The notes under the pieces were generated by a model. It did no database searches. It had not been told where the DNA came from and worked only from the letters and a program-made list of their open reading frames with translations. Of a stretch of 62,000 nucleotides of DNA, positions 11,801 to 22,868 are shown in pieces (the first letter of the stretch is position 1; each line of letters opens with the position of its first letter). The stretch is from Zygnema cylindricum (taxonomy: Eukaryota > Streptophyta > Zygnematophyceae > Zygnematales > Zygnemataceae), in the NCBI GenBank assembly GCA_037447655.1, contig JBBHKE010002193.1, positions 1 through 62,000 on the forward strand, given 5' to 3'. The translations under genes were made by a program, and so were the position numbers.

Positions 11801-14026
11801 AAAAATTGCAGTAATCGGTATGTATGTTACTTGCTAATTAATTAGAATTTCTTTTCTCTCTTCTCTTGTCGTCGCTAACCCACACATTCACAATGTTTTG
11901 TTTTTTTGTTAATTAGTCGAGCCAGTTCAATATAGCGACGACAAAGGTTCATCCGTAAGCAGGAATTCCAGTCGTCGCTGAACCATGAACCTTAGAGGAG
12001 TCAAGTTTTAAGCCATTCAGCCACAATAGATGGTCGTCGCTGAATTAGCGACGACAGATTGTCGTCGCCTATTTCAGCGACGAGCGTTTGTCGTCGCCGA
12101 ATTAGGCGACTACAATCTGTCGTCGCTAATTCAGCGAATACCAGCCTAAATGAGTTAATCATCTTCATAGGAATTCATTCACTAATAATTTTTTTTTTCA
12201 TTACTCCAATCGCAGGGTACCAGAAAGCCAGACGATGGTGGGTAGAAAGGGTGGCGCTACTCAAAGGGATAAGGGAGACTACTCTCACCTTATCTTCCGC
12301 GGGATTTGGAAAGAGGAGTGTGGCGGTAACGAAAGCGTTACCAGGAAGGGGAAGGAAAGAGTTACCATGGGTTGTCAAGGTCCACGAGGAACTAGTGGAC
12401 GAATTCTTCCGATTCCAAAAGGCGGGATTGAAAATGTCTACTATCATTGTGGGAAAAATGGCAAATCACATCATCGCCGATATGAAGAAAGAGGGTGCGC
12501 TTGAATTTTCCGACGAAAATTGTGAAGTGATCAAGCCAAAAATCACTCGGCGTTGGATTCAGCGCTTTTTTGAAAAGCATAGCATCGTCGCCCGAGCTCA
12601 AAAAGGGAAACTAAAACTAAGTCCCGAGAAGGAGGAGTACATTGAAAGATCCGTGGCATATCACATGGGCGTACTAAAAAGGGGATTCCAATCGGGTATG
12701 CTTCATATTTCCATTCCATTTATTGTCTCTTGACATATTAAGTTTTGTAATTTGTTTCCACTTTCGTAGAACTTACTTGTGTTTTGTTTTCAATTGCGTT
12801 TATCTATTTTTTTGGTGGATTATAGGTCTCTTTAACGAGGATTTGGTGGAGAACATGGACGAGACGCACTTGATTGTAAACATGGACAACAAAAAGACAT
12901 TAGGCTTTCGCGGCGACGAGGTTGTTAGATACGCGGACGTTGCGGGCGGCGGAGAGTCCATGACATTGATGGTACGACTCACGGGAGGTGTGAACGCCCG
13001 AATAGAGGCTCCAATGTTAATATTAACCAACCGCGCTCGTAATTACCCGATAAAGGGCCTTCCCGACGATGTACCGGGTAAGTCCCATTAAATTTTAAAT
13101 CCTTCAATTTATGTTCATCTCCCTTATAAACCACTAATCTTTACGCAATACTCTCTAGGAATACATGTTTTGCCCTTTCTAATTGGTTCTTAATGCTCCC
13201 TCCTCGTCCTTTTCCTCATCATTTAATATTTCTCCCTCTACCTTCCCTTTCCCTCCTTCATTAAATCCCCCTCACGTAATTCACCCCTTCTCCCTTTCCT
13301 TTGTTTTTTCTTTTTGTAGGAGTTTGCTACCGAACCGGCCCCAAAGGATGGAATGATAAAACCGTATTTCCGCAATGGATAGAAGAGCCGAGGTCTTACC
13401 AAGGAGACCGCGAAGGGCGTGAAAAAATAATATTCCTCGACAATTGTGGCGGTCACAACAATTCCGAGGAGTTGAACCGAGTCTTACTCGCCAAGAGGAC
13501 TATTCTACATTTCTTCCCTCCTTGCGCGACTCACCTTGTGCAACCCGCCGACTCCTTTGTCATCTCGAAAATTAAGGAGGTTTGGTCGCGGAAATGGGAG
13601 GATTGGAAAATGAACGGCATCGAGAAGCATGCGTGGTCCCAACCGAGTGGCAAGGGTTGGTCCGGGAAGCTTGTCGGGCCCGGGAAGGCTTTTTTCCTTA
13701 CGCTTGCTCGCGATTCAATTCGCGAAGTCAACGCAATGAAGGACAAGAATGGGATGGGTTACGCACGCAAAGCTATGATTCAGTGCGGGTTGTCATTAAA
13801 GGACGGAAAATGGGAGGAGAGCATGCTCACACCGGATTTACAAATTATCATCATGAAATGGCGGTGCCATTTTGAAGGCGATGAGGTGCCAATTCCCTCT
13901 ATAGTGGCACGAGATTTTGTCCGAGGCATTCAAGATGCCGACACTCGGGAGGATGAAGTTCCCGATGACACGGACGCTGAATGGGAGACCGAAGATTTTG
14001 ATTCGTTTCATAGAGAAGTGGTGTAG
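8871..14026 (+). CDS. pogo-like (DDE_1) transposase, four exons
   Basis: Exons 8871-9249, 12216-12695, 12826-13077 and 13320-14026 join with all introns in phase 1 (GTAAGT, GTATGC and GTAAGT donors, CAG/TAG acceptors) to give ~605 residues; a later ATG at 8961 is an alternative start. Exon 1 ends in a segment with FPQHFSGGY that continues into YQKARRWW. Exon 2 is basic and probably holds the DNA-binding helix-turn-helix part. The DDE_1 catalytic acids are visible as NMDET (D298), FLDNCGGH (D411) and LVQPADS (D448), about 36 residues between the last two, in pogo-type spacing. The tail is acidic. No frame break is seen, so it may be functional. It would bind transposon ends in the nucleus and cut and paste the element. 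The unusual 3-kb intron 1 contains another ORF. The family call is from motifs; the exon structure is inferred. Confidence 0.82.
9497..9600. repeat. GCGACGAC palindromes, 5' cluster
   Basis: Two perfect or near-perfect palindromes (9497-9517 and 9580-9600) of the form GCGACGACA-N-TGTCGTCGC in transposase intron 1, upstream of the nested ORF. Half-sites continue to about 9690. Candidates for protein binding sites or DNA hairpins (inference). Confidence 0.65.
9808..11814 (+). CDS. ORF2 nested in transposase intron 1, unknown function
   Basis: An uninterrupted 668-codon ORF on the same strand as the transposase, entirely within its first intron. A second ATG at codon 48 (MKGGNKQIKRPR) may be the true start. 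Residues ~140-355 contain about four imperfect repeats of ~54 residues, each with an acidic VEEGEGSEAGGG-type part followed by a basic part such as RRSKRLKKK. Residues ~365-450 are highly acidic. From ~450 the sequence is more balanced, with many Trp and Pro (DPDWFFPPP, HPTWLFIDGDDRG), and the last ~40 residues (EEEWRRTIEALTDQLAAH) could form a coiled coil. I do not recognise a family. It could be an accessory transposon protein, as in two-protein DNA transposons, or a captured host gene. Codon-level openness over 2 kb argues for a real gene, but the GA-rich part would favour openness by composition. Confidence 0.55.
   Translation: MKVSPARNTLFLRNNGRVLHLYCLLHPPHFVAASSSPIFDTLILSFSMKGGNKQIKRPRTVVAQRRRYPPLITTTAEELARQREAAILLAIGWEGREREGGEREGNEREASVEVSRVEEVNDEGGKGEKSTVSKGEKEGEAGEAVGKRNRRVRRKCRVFDEREEEEKGEMGGGGDPLTAEGFGEAVFSEVGWEKSATVEEGEGSKAGGGVARRSKRLKKKIRVFGGRGEEEVGEAGGDAAPVVEGRGKGAMVEEGEGSETGGGVERRSTRMSNKNKVSDGRGREEIGEAGGEQTLNEEGRGKGAMVEEGEGSEAVGRVERRKIIKRKDTVFHEREDGGGSEAQKRLQRRREIKLGKRKVSQWSDEDYVPSTSCSDESIVDGEEPPVENLPPEEEHPTDIRVWKDVDEPATEDEQSPDSEGRQQEDEYADDDDVFEVPPSPNRERGVVLGNPGSQAPYRIEDPDWFFPPPTGEEDMDSFVPRVEHFIPVAEWPEHWRYGEPRPLNPRENPRPEILDIPPDVPAHPTWLFIDGDDRGSTFAHIRQFDSADPRHSWIVHDDRGYRVNVPHLLRLYHPWDPRLYAVLKYCRRTPKVVALRAARTSVLHKFRNIRLRRPRLCEIPRVRRPMTPPPPPTEEEWRRTIEALTDQLAAHQEQIAMLTRELSQKKLQ
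11870..12138. repeat. GCGACGAC palindromes, middle cluster
   Basis: Half-sites at ~11870, 11934 and 11971, then a dense run at 12033-12138 in which TCGTCGCTGAATTAGCGACGA-type palindromes alternate. It ends about 75 bp before the exon 2 acceptor. With the 5' cluster it brackets ORF2. Confidence 0.7.
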
Positions 14027-14499
14027 TGTGTGAAGAGAGGACAAGGTTTTTCATAAAATTATAAAACTAGTGTTTAGTGTTGATTTGTTATAGTTTTTTA
14101 TTAGTAGTTTTGGATGGTTAGTGTGGTAAGGCTATTTAGTGTTTATGAAAGATTGTTGGGAAAAGTGTATCATTGATGATTTCAATATAATCGTATCTTT
14201 ATCGGTGTTCCATTTTGAAGTTTGAGGCTGTTGATGATGTATGGAGAAAGACTTCAATGACTTAACGTTTGTCAAACTTTGTCGAATAAATTGTACCCTT
14301 TATGTTTTGGATATAATCGTGTCACTCTTTGTTTTTCGTTTTGATGTTTGTTACTGACAATGATGTATGGAAAAAGAAATTGATGACATTAGATATCACA
14401 CATGTATTCAATGTGTTTAAGGCTTCGTCGATATGAAGTAATATTCCCGAGACGGCGACCAATACAGTCCATTCCTACCTCTTTTTCGGCATTCAAATA

Positions 14500-14790
14500 G
14501 TTGTAGCGACGACACATTCTCATCGCTGAAGTGCACAAATTCGGCACATATGTTTGCAATGTGTTTAGGACTTTGTTGGTTACATGTGAAATTCTACGGA
14601 TGGCGGAAAAAACAGTCCATTATTATGTCAGTCCCCGCTTAACCCATTTTTAGCGACCACAATGTGTCGTCGCTGAGGTGTAGAAAATCGACATGATAAT
14701 TCAGCGACGAGAACGTCTCGTCGCTGAATGGTAATTTTCATGGTAAACAAAATTCTAACATTCAGCGATGAAAATATATCGTGGCTAAAT
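14500..14790. repeat. GCGACGAC palindromes, 3' cluster
   Basis: Four palindromes near 14503, 14650, 14702 and 14760 (for example CAGCGACGAGAACGTCTCG) lie 480-760 bp past the transposase stop. The last is degenerate. Their position beyond the gene suggests subterminal repeats of the transposon. Confidence 0.65.
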
Positions 14791-16889
14791 GATAGAACTT
14801 TGACTCTACTAAAGATTAAAGGTATACATAGTTGCATTAAAAATTATACCCCACAAATTACTTGTGTGTCACGAGCATGACGTTACTTTTTTCACCGAAC
14901 AAATAAAATGCCATCCCAAGTTATTTTTTTCTTCGTTAATAGTAAAAAACTTATACACGTTGTCTCTTAAGCTTGGTCCACCGTAATCACAAACAACAAT
15001 CGGAATTCATTTTTGTTTCTTGTATTTCCTTATTTCATTTTTAGTCCTGAAATGTATTTTATTTTATTTATTTCGTTATCAGAATAACCTTGGATCATAA
15101 CTTTTTAACAAGAAAAAGCACATTTTACAAATGAAGAGCAAACTAATATATAAGATACAAAAATCAAAAAACACAAATGATAAACATAAACATAAATATG
15201 GACAATATAAATTAAAACCATAAACAACCGATTCCATTGTTTTATATTGCTTTCACGGGACACATAAAAGTTTTACAAAAATTGGAACCCTAAATATAAA
15301 ACCCTAAAAAACTGATCAAACGAAATCGTATGTCGAATAATCACCGAATGTACAAGTCGAAGAAAATACGACTTTTTATTCATACCTACATTTCTCAATA
15401 TTTAAATTCTTTTTGTTATTTGTTTCATAAAACACTAAACTGAGTAACATCAAAGCTACCCATACGATACCTCTTCTAAAATCTTTATTTTTCTTTCCCC
15501 CCTCTCTTCCCTCACCTCTACTCTCTTCTTTTTTCTTCTAACCCTTCCCTCTTTCCTCTCCGCCCTCACTTTCCCCCTATCGTTCAAAACTTATTCTTTT
15601 ATACTTCAATAGAATGCCCGTTAGCTCCACTTGTATAAGGAATATTGCATTTGTCACAACTGCAAAAAAGACAAACAAAAAAAAAGTGAATCGATGAAAA
15701 TTTAGCGACCACAACCAACATAAGTCGAATGACGGCAAGACAAACAAAATACAACAAAAGGTTAAAAAAAAACAGTTACGTAGAAACAAATTAGAGAGAT
15801 CCACGAAAAGAGAATGGAATAGATTGGGGGGGAAAGGGCGGCATTTGAAGGGGGGGGGGGGATGGGGAGGGGGGAGACGGTAGACAAATTGGGACGGGTG
15901 CGATAGACACTTTCAATGTGAGAAGTAGGGAAATATTTACGAATACAGAGAGAGAGTGAGATTCACGGATAGGGAGAAGCAGATTCGCCGGGAGAGAGGG
16001 GGAGAGGGAGAGGATAGAGGGAGATTGGGAGAGAAAGAGGCAAGGGTAGAGAGGTAGAGGAGGAAGGAGAGAAGGAAAGGGGATAACAATACAAGTGGAG
16101 AAGGAGAGAGAGGGAGAGGAGAATATAAAGAGAGTGCAGCAGAGGTAGAGAGAGAGGAAAGGGGAGGGGGGGAGAGATAGAGGCGGAACAGGGATAAGGA
16201 GAGGGACACACAAACCGGAAGAGGGAACGCTGTTCACCAAAAAGCTAAGGAGATATGGAAGAGACAGGGTGGCTGGACGAGGAAATGGTAGGTTGATAGG
16301 GTGGAAGCCATGGATGAAAGGTGGAGCAGGCGGCGGAGCGTTCGTCTGCTTTGCGCTTAACAAAATGAAATATTTGTCAAAATAACGTCGTACAAATCCC
16401 ACCAAAAAATGGTTGGTTGTGATTCGCCAAAAATAGATCCTTTTTTTTATGGACTGTCCGCATTTGGCGTTTCCTATCCCCAAATATCACCAACGCCAAA
16501 TCATGTTATTTTATTCTAAAAAATACAGTCAACAACCTTAATTTGGTGTTTTTTGGCACATCGACCTCGTATTAACATAAACGTTTACGCTATTTTGTGT
16601 TCGACACCATATTACAATGTACATTTATACTAAATGGGACCATCTCCACCTTAATACAATAAACTTTTACGCTAAATGGACCATAACCATAAAATAGCAT
16701 TAATAGTAAGTACAGGTGCTTACAAAGAACCTACACGGTGTTGAAATTGTATATATGTAGGTTACAGTTATACGCCGCCGCGACATTGTATCAATCCTGT
16801 TCATTTACTGGAAAAATGATTTTCCACACGCGAATTTGTTTATCGTTCACATTGTGACAATACGGATGTTGGTCTAGTAAGTGCGAACG
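14791..16889. other. Intergenic, with purine tract
   Basis: AT-rich sequence without supported genes. Bases ~15825-16235 are a GA-rich tract (G-runs, GAGAGGG), whose opposite strand gives long low-complexity Ser/Leu/Pro ORFs that I discount. An isolated TTAGCGACCACA half-site lies at ~15702. The right end of the pogo-like transposon may be in here, but I found no matching inverted end. Confidence 0.5.
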
Positions 16890-17185
16890 TAATTTTTTAC
16901 GACCCGGATTGAACCCCTTTTAAGACCGCACATTCTCATGCGTCCGCTGCTACTAAACATAATGAATTGTACCTTTTCACTTAAAAATGTACGATTTTGT
17001 ACGGTCTGACTCTCCCCGTACGCCACACTAATTTAAGGATGACGTACTTCCGTTTTGTACGGTACTAAAAATTTAACCCTAAATAGAGTACAGAAAAAAA
17101 TAGAATGAACTACGCTAATGGAGAATAATTTGAAAAAAAAACGGGACGGAAATAGTGTACACAACGCTAATAACGATTGGCGGTG
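16890..17185 (-). mobile_element. Partial copy of the 2494-3511 MITE family
   Basis: Ends at 17185 with CTAATAACGATTGGCGGTG followed by TA. The body matches 2494 onward in reverse (ACGGGACGGAAATAGTGTAC, GTACGGTCTGAC). The left end was not found. Confidence 0.55.
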
Positions 17186-17439
17186 TAATGTACTTGTGTT
17201 GAATTTCGATTTCGATGGTTACCTGAAATTAACCTGTGCTCTCGTGAAAAGGTACATATGGCGGTGCGGTCCACTATTTTTACCTGTTCGCACGTGGAAA
17301 CATAAGAAAATCCAACCGTGCGTAAGTGAAAACGTTAATACGACGGAAAGGTGTAAAGTGCCGGCGAAATATGTTTTGTGCCGTCTCTAATGTTTTGTAG
17401 CGCTAATTTAGGTTAGCTGTTAAACCGTTTGTCACGTAG

Positions 17440-17770
17440 ACACTATGAGTACGGAACAGTAGACACTTACATTTGTCGGGCGCCTGAATCATGATCATAT
17501 TCGGTCAACGGAACTGAACCGTTGCCCAGATCTCGTGCGGTTTGACAGTTTGTACGGAAGATGCTTTGCATCAATATATTCCCGCGACAAACGCCCGGAA
17601 CTGGAGAATGCAGCCAAACACAGCTCGAACAAAAGCAGTAAAAGTATATTACGGTAAACTTCAAAAAAAAAGCCAAAGAAAGAGACAATAGAACTATAAA
17701 AGGCGCCGTTTTTATCTGAAACTTTGAAATAAAAAACCGCGCGACGCGTGGACGAAGGCTGAACCTAACG
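17440..17770 (+). promoter_or_regulatory. Promoter region of carboxypeptidase copy 1
   Basis: Similar to the region upstream of copy 2 (reverse complement of about 52350-52480): shared blocks include ATTCGGTCAAC / ATCCGGTCAAAG, CCGTTGC and TTTGTACGGAA / TCTGTACGGAA. A TATAAAAGG box lies at about 17695-17703, some 70 bp upstream of the ancestral start at 17771. Homology shows the duplication included the promoter. Confidence 0.6.
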
Positions 17771-18371
17771 ATGTTGCGCTGTTTAAACGTTTTTAGACCG
17801 CTTTATGGTTTGGTATAGTCGCGACGCTGACGCTTTTTTTTGAAGCTTTTTCGGGTGTTTTTGCCGACGTGGCGGATCTTCTGCCCAACGGTTGGCCCGG
17901 GCAGCCGATAAAAGCTAAATTTGCGCAGTACGCGGGATATGTACGACCGCCCGGTACAAAAAAATCATTCTACTACGCGTTTGCTGAGGCGGAGGGTAAT
18001 GCGACAAAAAAGCCGCTTATTTTATGGCTCAATGGAGGTGAGGACCAATAGAGGAAGGATTTTTGATATTTGAATGTAAAGCAGTGTCTTTACATTCACA
18101 TTATTTGAATGTCACATGCATCATGGAATTACTTGCTCTTTTCTCTACCATTTTTTGTTCAATTCCCGCCAATTCTGGATTTTTTAGTGTTCAATGTTCA
18201 ATTCTCAATGTTTAATGTTTCAATGTGTAACGCTCAACTCGTAAAGTTAATTGTTCGGAATTCAATGTCCAATTTCTTATCTCCAATAGTGACGATCTTC
18301 ATGAAATCTTATTGTTCAATATTTGGCGGTTAATGTCCGATGAAAAATGCATCAATGTTCGACGCAAGGTA

Positions 18372-18588
18372 CACCGTGAATCGCTATTAGTGTTAATGTT
18401 TTTTTGGTCTCTTTAAACATCTTTTCTCCGTACACGCATGTCGGTTTTGAGATCTGACGGTTGCGATTGAAAGGCAAGGTTCCCAGCTTCCGATTGGCGG
18501 TCTTAAATTGAAAATCAGAGAAGTGTTTACGGAGAAAAGATGTTTAAAGTGGCGAAAAAAATATTAACACTAATAGCGATACACGGTG
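18372..18588. mobile_element. Tc1/mariner-like MITE in intron 1, 217 bp
   Basis: Complete copy: CACCGTGAATCGCTATTAG to the inverse CTAATAGCGATACACGGTG, flanked by TA. Lies in intron 1 of carboxypeptidase copy 1 and serves as a good reference copy of the family. Confidence 0.85.
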
Positions 18589-19029
18589 TAGCTTGTCAAT
18601 TTAAATTTTTTGTGTTCGTTTCTAGAGCATTCGACCTTTCGGTTCTTTATGTCTCATGTCTTGATGGCCATGGAGTTTTTTTGTTTTCAGGGCCTGGATG
18701 TTCCTCCCTTGGAGCGGGCTTCCTCGCAGAGAATGGGCCGTGGAGGTGAGTCCCACCCTTTTCTTAAAATATTTTTTCTTAAAAGAAAACCCATATAGAA
18801 ATAAGGAATCGAACTTAATTTACTCCATATCACTTTTATTTTTTTCTTCCTCTCCAATTTCTCAGTGACTGCGACAAGTTTGAGAGTTGGAGAGAGAAGT
18901 TAGAGGTAGACTGCCTCGGCTTCTTTGTTTCTATTTAGACCTAGAAAATACTTAAAACCATTAATTTCTACAACATAAAAAAAATCCATCTTAAAAAAAT
19001 GAAAATTCTTTTTTGAATTTTCTATCATC

Positions 19030-19255
19030 AAATTTTTGATCACACTTCCCTTTACTTCTCCTTCTCCTCCCTTCACCCTTCCCTTTCCCCCTTCTCCCTT
19101 CACTCTCCTCTTACCCTCAACCCTTTCCCGCTCTTCTCCCCTCCCTTTCCCCCTTCCTCCTCCTCCCCTTCCTCCCCTTCATCTCTTCCTAGTTCTCTTC
19201 TCCCTGTCGTTTTCTTCCATTCCTTCTCTCCCTCTCCCTTTGTATTTTGCAACCT
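19030..19255. repeat. CT-rich tract in intron
   Basis: Pyrimidine-rich simple sequence (CCCTTTCC/CTTCTCC) between exons 2 and 5 of copy 1, in the interval where exons 3 and 4 should be. No exon remains were found in or around it. Confidence 0.8.
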
Positions 19256-20023
19256 CGCCTTTCTTGTGGATGTAAAGTGACGAGTGTCACTAAATCTAGA
19301 ACTAGACAAGCTAGCACTTAGCTCCTCACAATATAAAATACAATTTTTTTAGTACAATTGTACAATTTACGGATTACAATGAGAGCTTTTTTGCACCCTA
19401 TACTTCTGTATTTTGTATTCATATTTTCCAGTTTTTTCAACTTTTGGTGCGTCCAATATTTGTTTCTTGCGACAATTTCCATTCGTCTTGTTCATTGCTT
19501 CAAATATTTTCTTCTTAGCCTAAATTGCATCACCGACTACGTCACTCTCTCTCTCCCTCTCCCTTTCCTCTCCAGGCGTGGACAACTACCTCTTTTTGTT
19601 GAGTTGGTTGGCTAAATTCCCAGCATATAAGTCAAGACCGCTCTACCTCTCCGGAGAAAGTTACGCAGGTGGGTTTTGTTTTATTATTATTATTATTTTT
19701 TATTTTTTCAATGTTTGCCATGGTTCAGCTAGACCCTCATTATATGGAGTTAATTTTACACACTTTATTTCACTGATTTTTTTTTCCTCTAGATGTTAAC
19801 ATGTTATTTCTTCCAGAACAAATCTTTAACATTCTTTCGTATTCCCCACCTCGCTTTGCTCAGCTCTGTTTGATTGCAAATATTTCTCTAACTCGACGTC
19901 TATTCATTTATTTGTTTACTATTTATTTAAAATTCCTGTGTAAAGTAGCTGGTGAAAATGATACATCAAACTTTTCACATTAAAAATCGACAGTGCACGT
20001 TAAATATCAAATATTTGACACTA

Positions 20024-20190
20024 CACCGTGAATCGCTATTAGCGTTATTGTTTTTTTCTTCTCTTAAAACATCTTTTCTCCATACAAACATGTCACTAGT
20101 TTCTATTGGCGGTCTCAAATTGAAAATCGAACAAGTGTGGGAGAAAAGATGATTTAAGTGGCGAAAAAAATATTAACACTATACACGGTG
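20024..20190. mobile_element. Tc1/mariner-like MITE in intron 5, 167 bp
   Basis: Ends CACCGTGAATCGCTATTAG and a shortened CACTATACACGGTG, with TA flanks. Internally deleted relative of 18372-18588, lying in intron 5 of carboxypeptidase copy 1. Confidence 0.75.
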
Positions 20191-20739
20191 TAGAGTCTTG
20201 GAGGATGAGAATTGAACATAAAAATATATCTGTAGACATTGAAATTGTCTTTTCATCGAGCACAAATCCACTATCAGAGATAACACTTTTACTTGTTTAC
20301 AAATTAGGATTTGAAATAATTGGACAATGTCAAGATAATATAGTTCCAATTCGTAAAAATATACATGTTTCAGATGATAAAATGTTTCTAATTTTACTCT
20401 GTTTATTCAATATTCTAATGTCACAGGACATTATGTACCGCAACTCGCAAAACAAATTGTTGACCGGAATAAGAATCCGTCAAAATTTAAAACTAAAGTG
20501 AAAATGAATTTCAAAGGAGTCATAATTGGAAATGCATATATGGACGATTATAATGATTATGGGGGGATGCTACATGCTATTTCTTCATTTTTTCAAAGCG
20601 AAGTAGACAATGTTAAGTTTGTTGTCAAGACTTTGTCAGTTTCGTTTCTAGTTGTTTCACTTTGCGTTGTACCATATTTGCGTCTAAGTACATTTAGACA
20701 CTTCTAGAGTATAGTGTTCTAGATTATTTCCGTGGCTAA

Positions 20740-21449
20740 AGGCATGGTTACACCAGGAGGTATCTGTAATAGTACGGTCATCAAAATTTATGTATTACAG
20801 AGGCCTCGGTTACATCACGTATCGTTTGTAAATAGGTTTTTACATACGTGTTATTTTTTGAGTGGTTCCACATAAGTCGACAATCAAATCTCTAAAATCG
20901 CAAAGATTTGAAAACCGACCATTTTCGTATGCAAATCCGTACTTGCGTACTTCGTACGTGTACTTCGTAAGTGTACTTCGTAAGTGTACCGTGTCAATGT
21001 ACCTCAAAGATCTCCTTCACCCTGCTGACTTTCAGGAAAAAACCGTATTTCTTTTCGGCAAAGATTTTAGTCACCTTGTCCGAAGGCACGTGACTTTGGG
21101 GGCGTGTGAAAATTTTCATTTTTCATCGACGCACGTGTCTATCGTCCAGGTGTAGCGAATTGACTGGCTCTGTATTGGTGAACCCACCTCCGCGAGGTGG
21201 GTTCACCAATACAGAGGCGCATGGAGCAGGTGGGTTCACCAATACAGAGGCGCATGGAGTAATTGTTTCGCAGATGAAGACCAAAATGTAATCGGACGGT
21301 CGCCGTCTTCTCTCGGATACTTGGAGAATCGTAATCTTATTTTCTGTAATGTTGTTTTCAAGAAACTCACGAAAATATAGTACGGCATGGTTCGGGCAAG
21401 TACAAAATTTTGTATTAAACCTCACTTTTCGTATGATGTAACCATACCC
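20740..21449. mobile_element. Harbinger-like element in intron 6, 710 bp
   Basis: Ends AGGCATGGTTACACC and, inverted, GGGTATGGTTACATC are flanked by TAA at 20737-20739 and 21450-21452. No transposase ORF. It differs from the 1533/4462 family in its end sequence. Confidence 0.6.
21168..21260. repeat. Perfect 22-bp hairpin plus 33-bp direct repeat
   Basis: Arms 21168-21189 and 21195-21216 are perfectly complementary around a 5-bp loop. The second arm is part of a 33-bp unit repeated directly at 21195-21227 and 21228-21260. Inside the element at 20740-21449. Confidence 0.9.
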
Positions 21450-21683
21450 TAAGTTAAAAAGCCTCGTGTGAGTGTGGTAGAATTCAATTTAGAAATAATA
21501 ATTAGAAAGAAAATTAAGTAAAGTGTAATGTTTAAGGATTGAGTTAATATGAGTTTATTTTATTGAGTATTCTATTTGCCTCTATCTTGGATTATGAGCT
21601 TTCAATGTGTTATAATGTTTGTTTTGATTTTAATTTCGTTTCCGCATTGAGATATTTGAGTGATTGTGAGCGCATTCCGATTT

Positions 21684-21745
21684 CTATCACCCCTCCCCCT
21701 CCCCCTCCCCCTCCCTCTCCCTCTCCCTCTCCCTCTCCCTTGCCC
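21684..21745. repeat. CCCTCC/CTCCCT microsatellite at 3' splice site
   Basis: A pure pyrimidine run ending just before the exon 7 acceptor of copy 1. It doubles as an extended polypyrimidine tract. Confidence 0.85.
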
Positions 21746-21904
21746 CGCTATTGTAGGTAAAAAGTACCGGAGTTCCCAATACAAAAATTGGGTATAAAAT
21801 TAGAATACCGGCCCCCTCCACCGTTCCAGAGCCCTTTAGCGTCGACAACCCGGCTTGTCACGACATTTGGATCAACAGGTACGGAAATTGGATCAATCGG
21901 TACT

Positions 21905-22290
21905 GAAGAAATAAACTTCTAAACCAATTCCGAACCTGTTTTACATCAACTCCAAACCAAATTCAAACCAGTTTCTAACAAGTTTCCCATCAATTTTCAA
22001 ACAATTTCACACAAATTTCAAACAATATCCCATCAATTTTCAAACAATTTCACACAAATTTCAAACAATTTCCCATCAATTTCAAACAGTTTCACATACA
22101 TTTCATGCTAAATGTTAGACCAATTCCAAACCAATTACCTATTCCGAACCAATTCTAAAAAGAGGCCAAGTCTCACCAGAATCCCGAACCAAACTCACAA
22201 AAATCCCAAGCCAGCCCTAACTCAAAACCCGACCCTTTCTAGTCCAAATCCCATCCATAGTTCCATTTTAATCCAGTCCCAAAAATATGG
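21905..22290. repeat. Degenerate minisatellite in intron 7
   Basis: Short units of the kind CAAACCAATTCC / CAAACAATTTCACA repeat irregularly. The equivalent intron of copy 2 (42300-43300) carries the same repeat in a longer array, so it predates the duplication. Confidence 0.7.
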
Positions 22291-22868
22291 TTTAAGCTAA
22301 CTAAGACTTTCTAATGCTAAGTTAAAGTTGGCCAAAAATGGAGCTATAACCTCGCCCTTCCCCTTTATTCATAACTATCGCTTTAACTTTGTTCAAGCAA
22401 TGATGACTACTGCTCTCCACCTTTGACTATTTTTGACTTAATGTTGACCGTTTCTAACCATGGTTGACCGGAGTTGACCATGATATGGCAGATATTTGAA
22501 CACTCCTTCCGTACAAAAAGCCATCCACGTTAAATCTGGTGGCATAGACTGGGCAGTATGCTCCCGGTAAGATATACATGTGACGTGACACCGGATTTGG
22601 TAATCTGGGGAAATTGAAAATTTGGGAAAATCAAGAAATTTGGAAAAAAATGGGAAAGTTGAGAAAGTTGGAAATTGGAGAAATTGTGATTTGGGTATTT
22701 GAAAAGGGAAAAATTGGGAGTTGGGAGTTTGGGAAATTCGGTAGTCGAGAACAAGGAATTCGTAATTGGGAAATTAAGAAATTTGGGAATCGGGAGTCAA
22801 TTGATAACTGGATAGGAATTGTGAAAATTGGGAATTCGCAACTGGGTGTTTGAAATCGGAACTTTGTG

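Noticed and set aside
15791-16483. 230-codon minus-strand ORF.
   Set aside because: Mostly the complement of a purine tract; no motif, no splice or promoter support.
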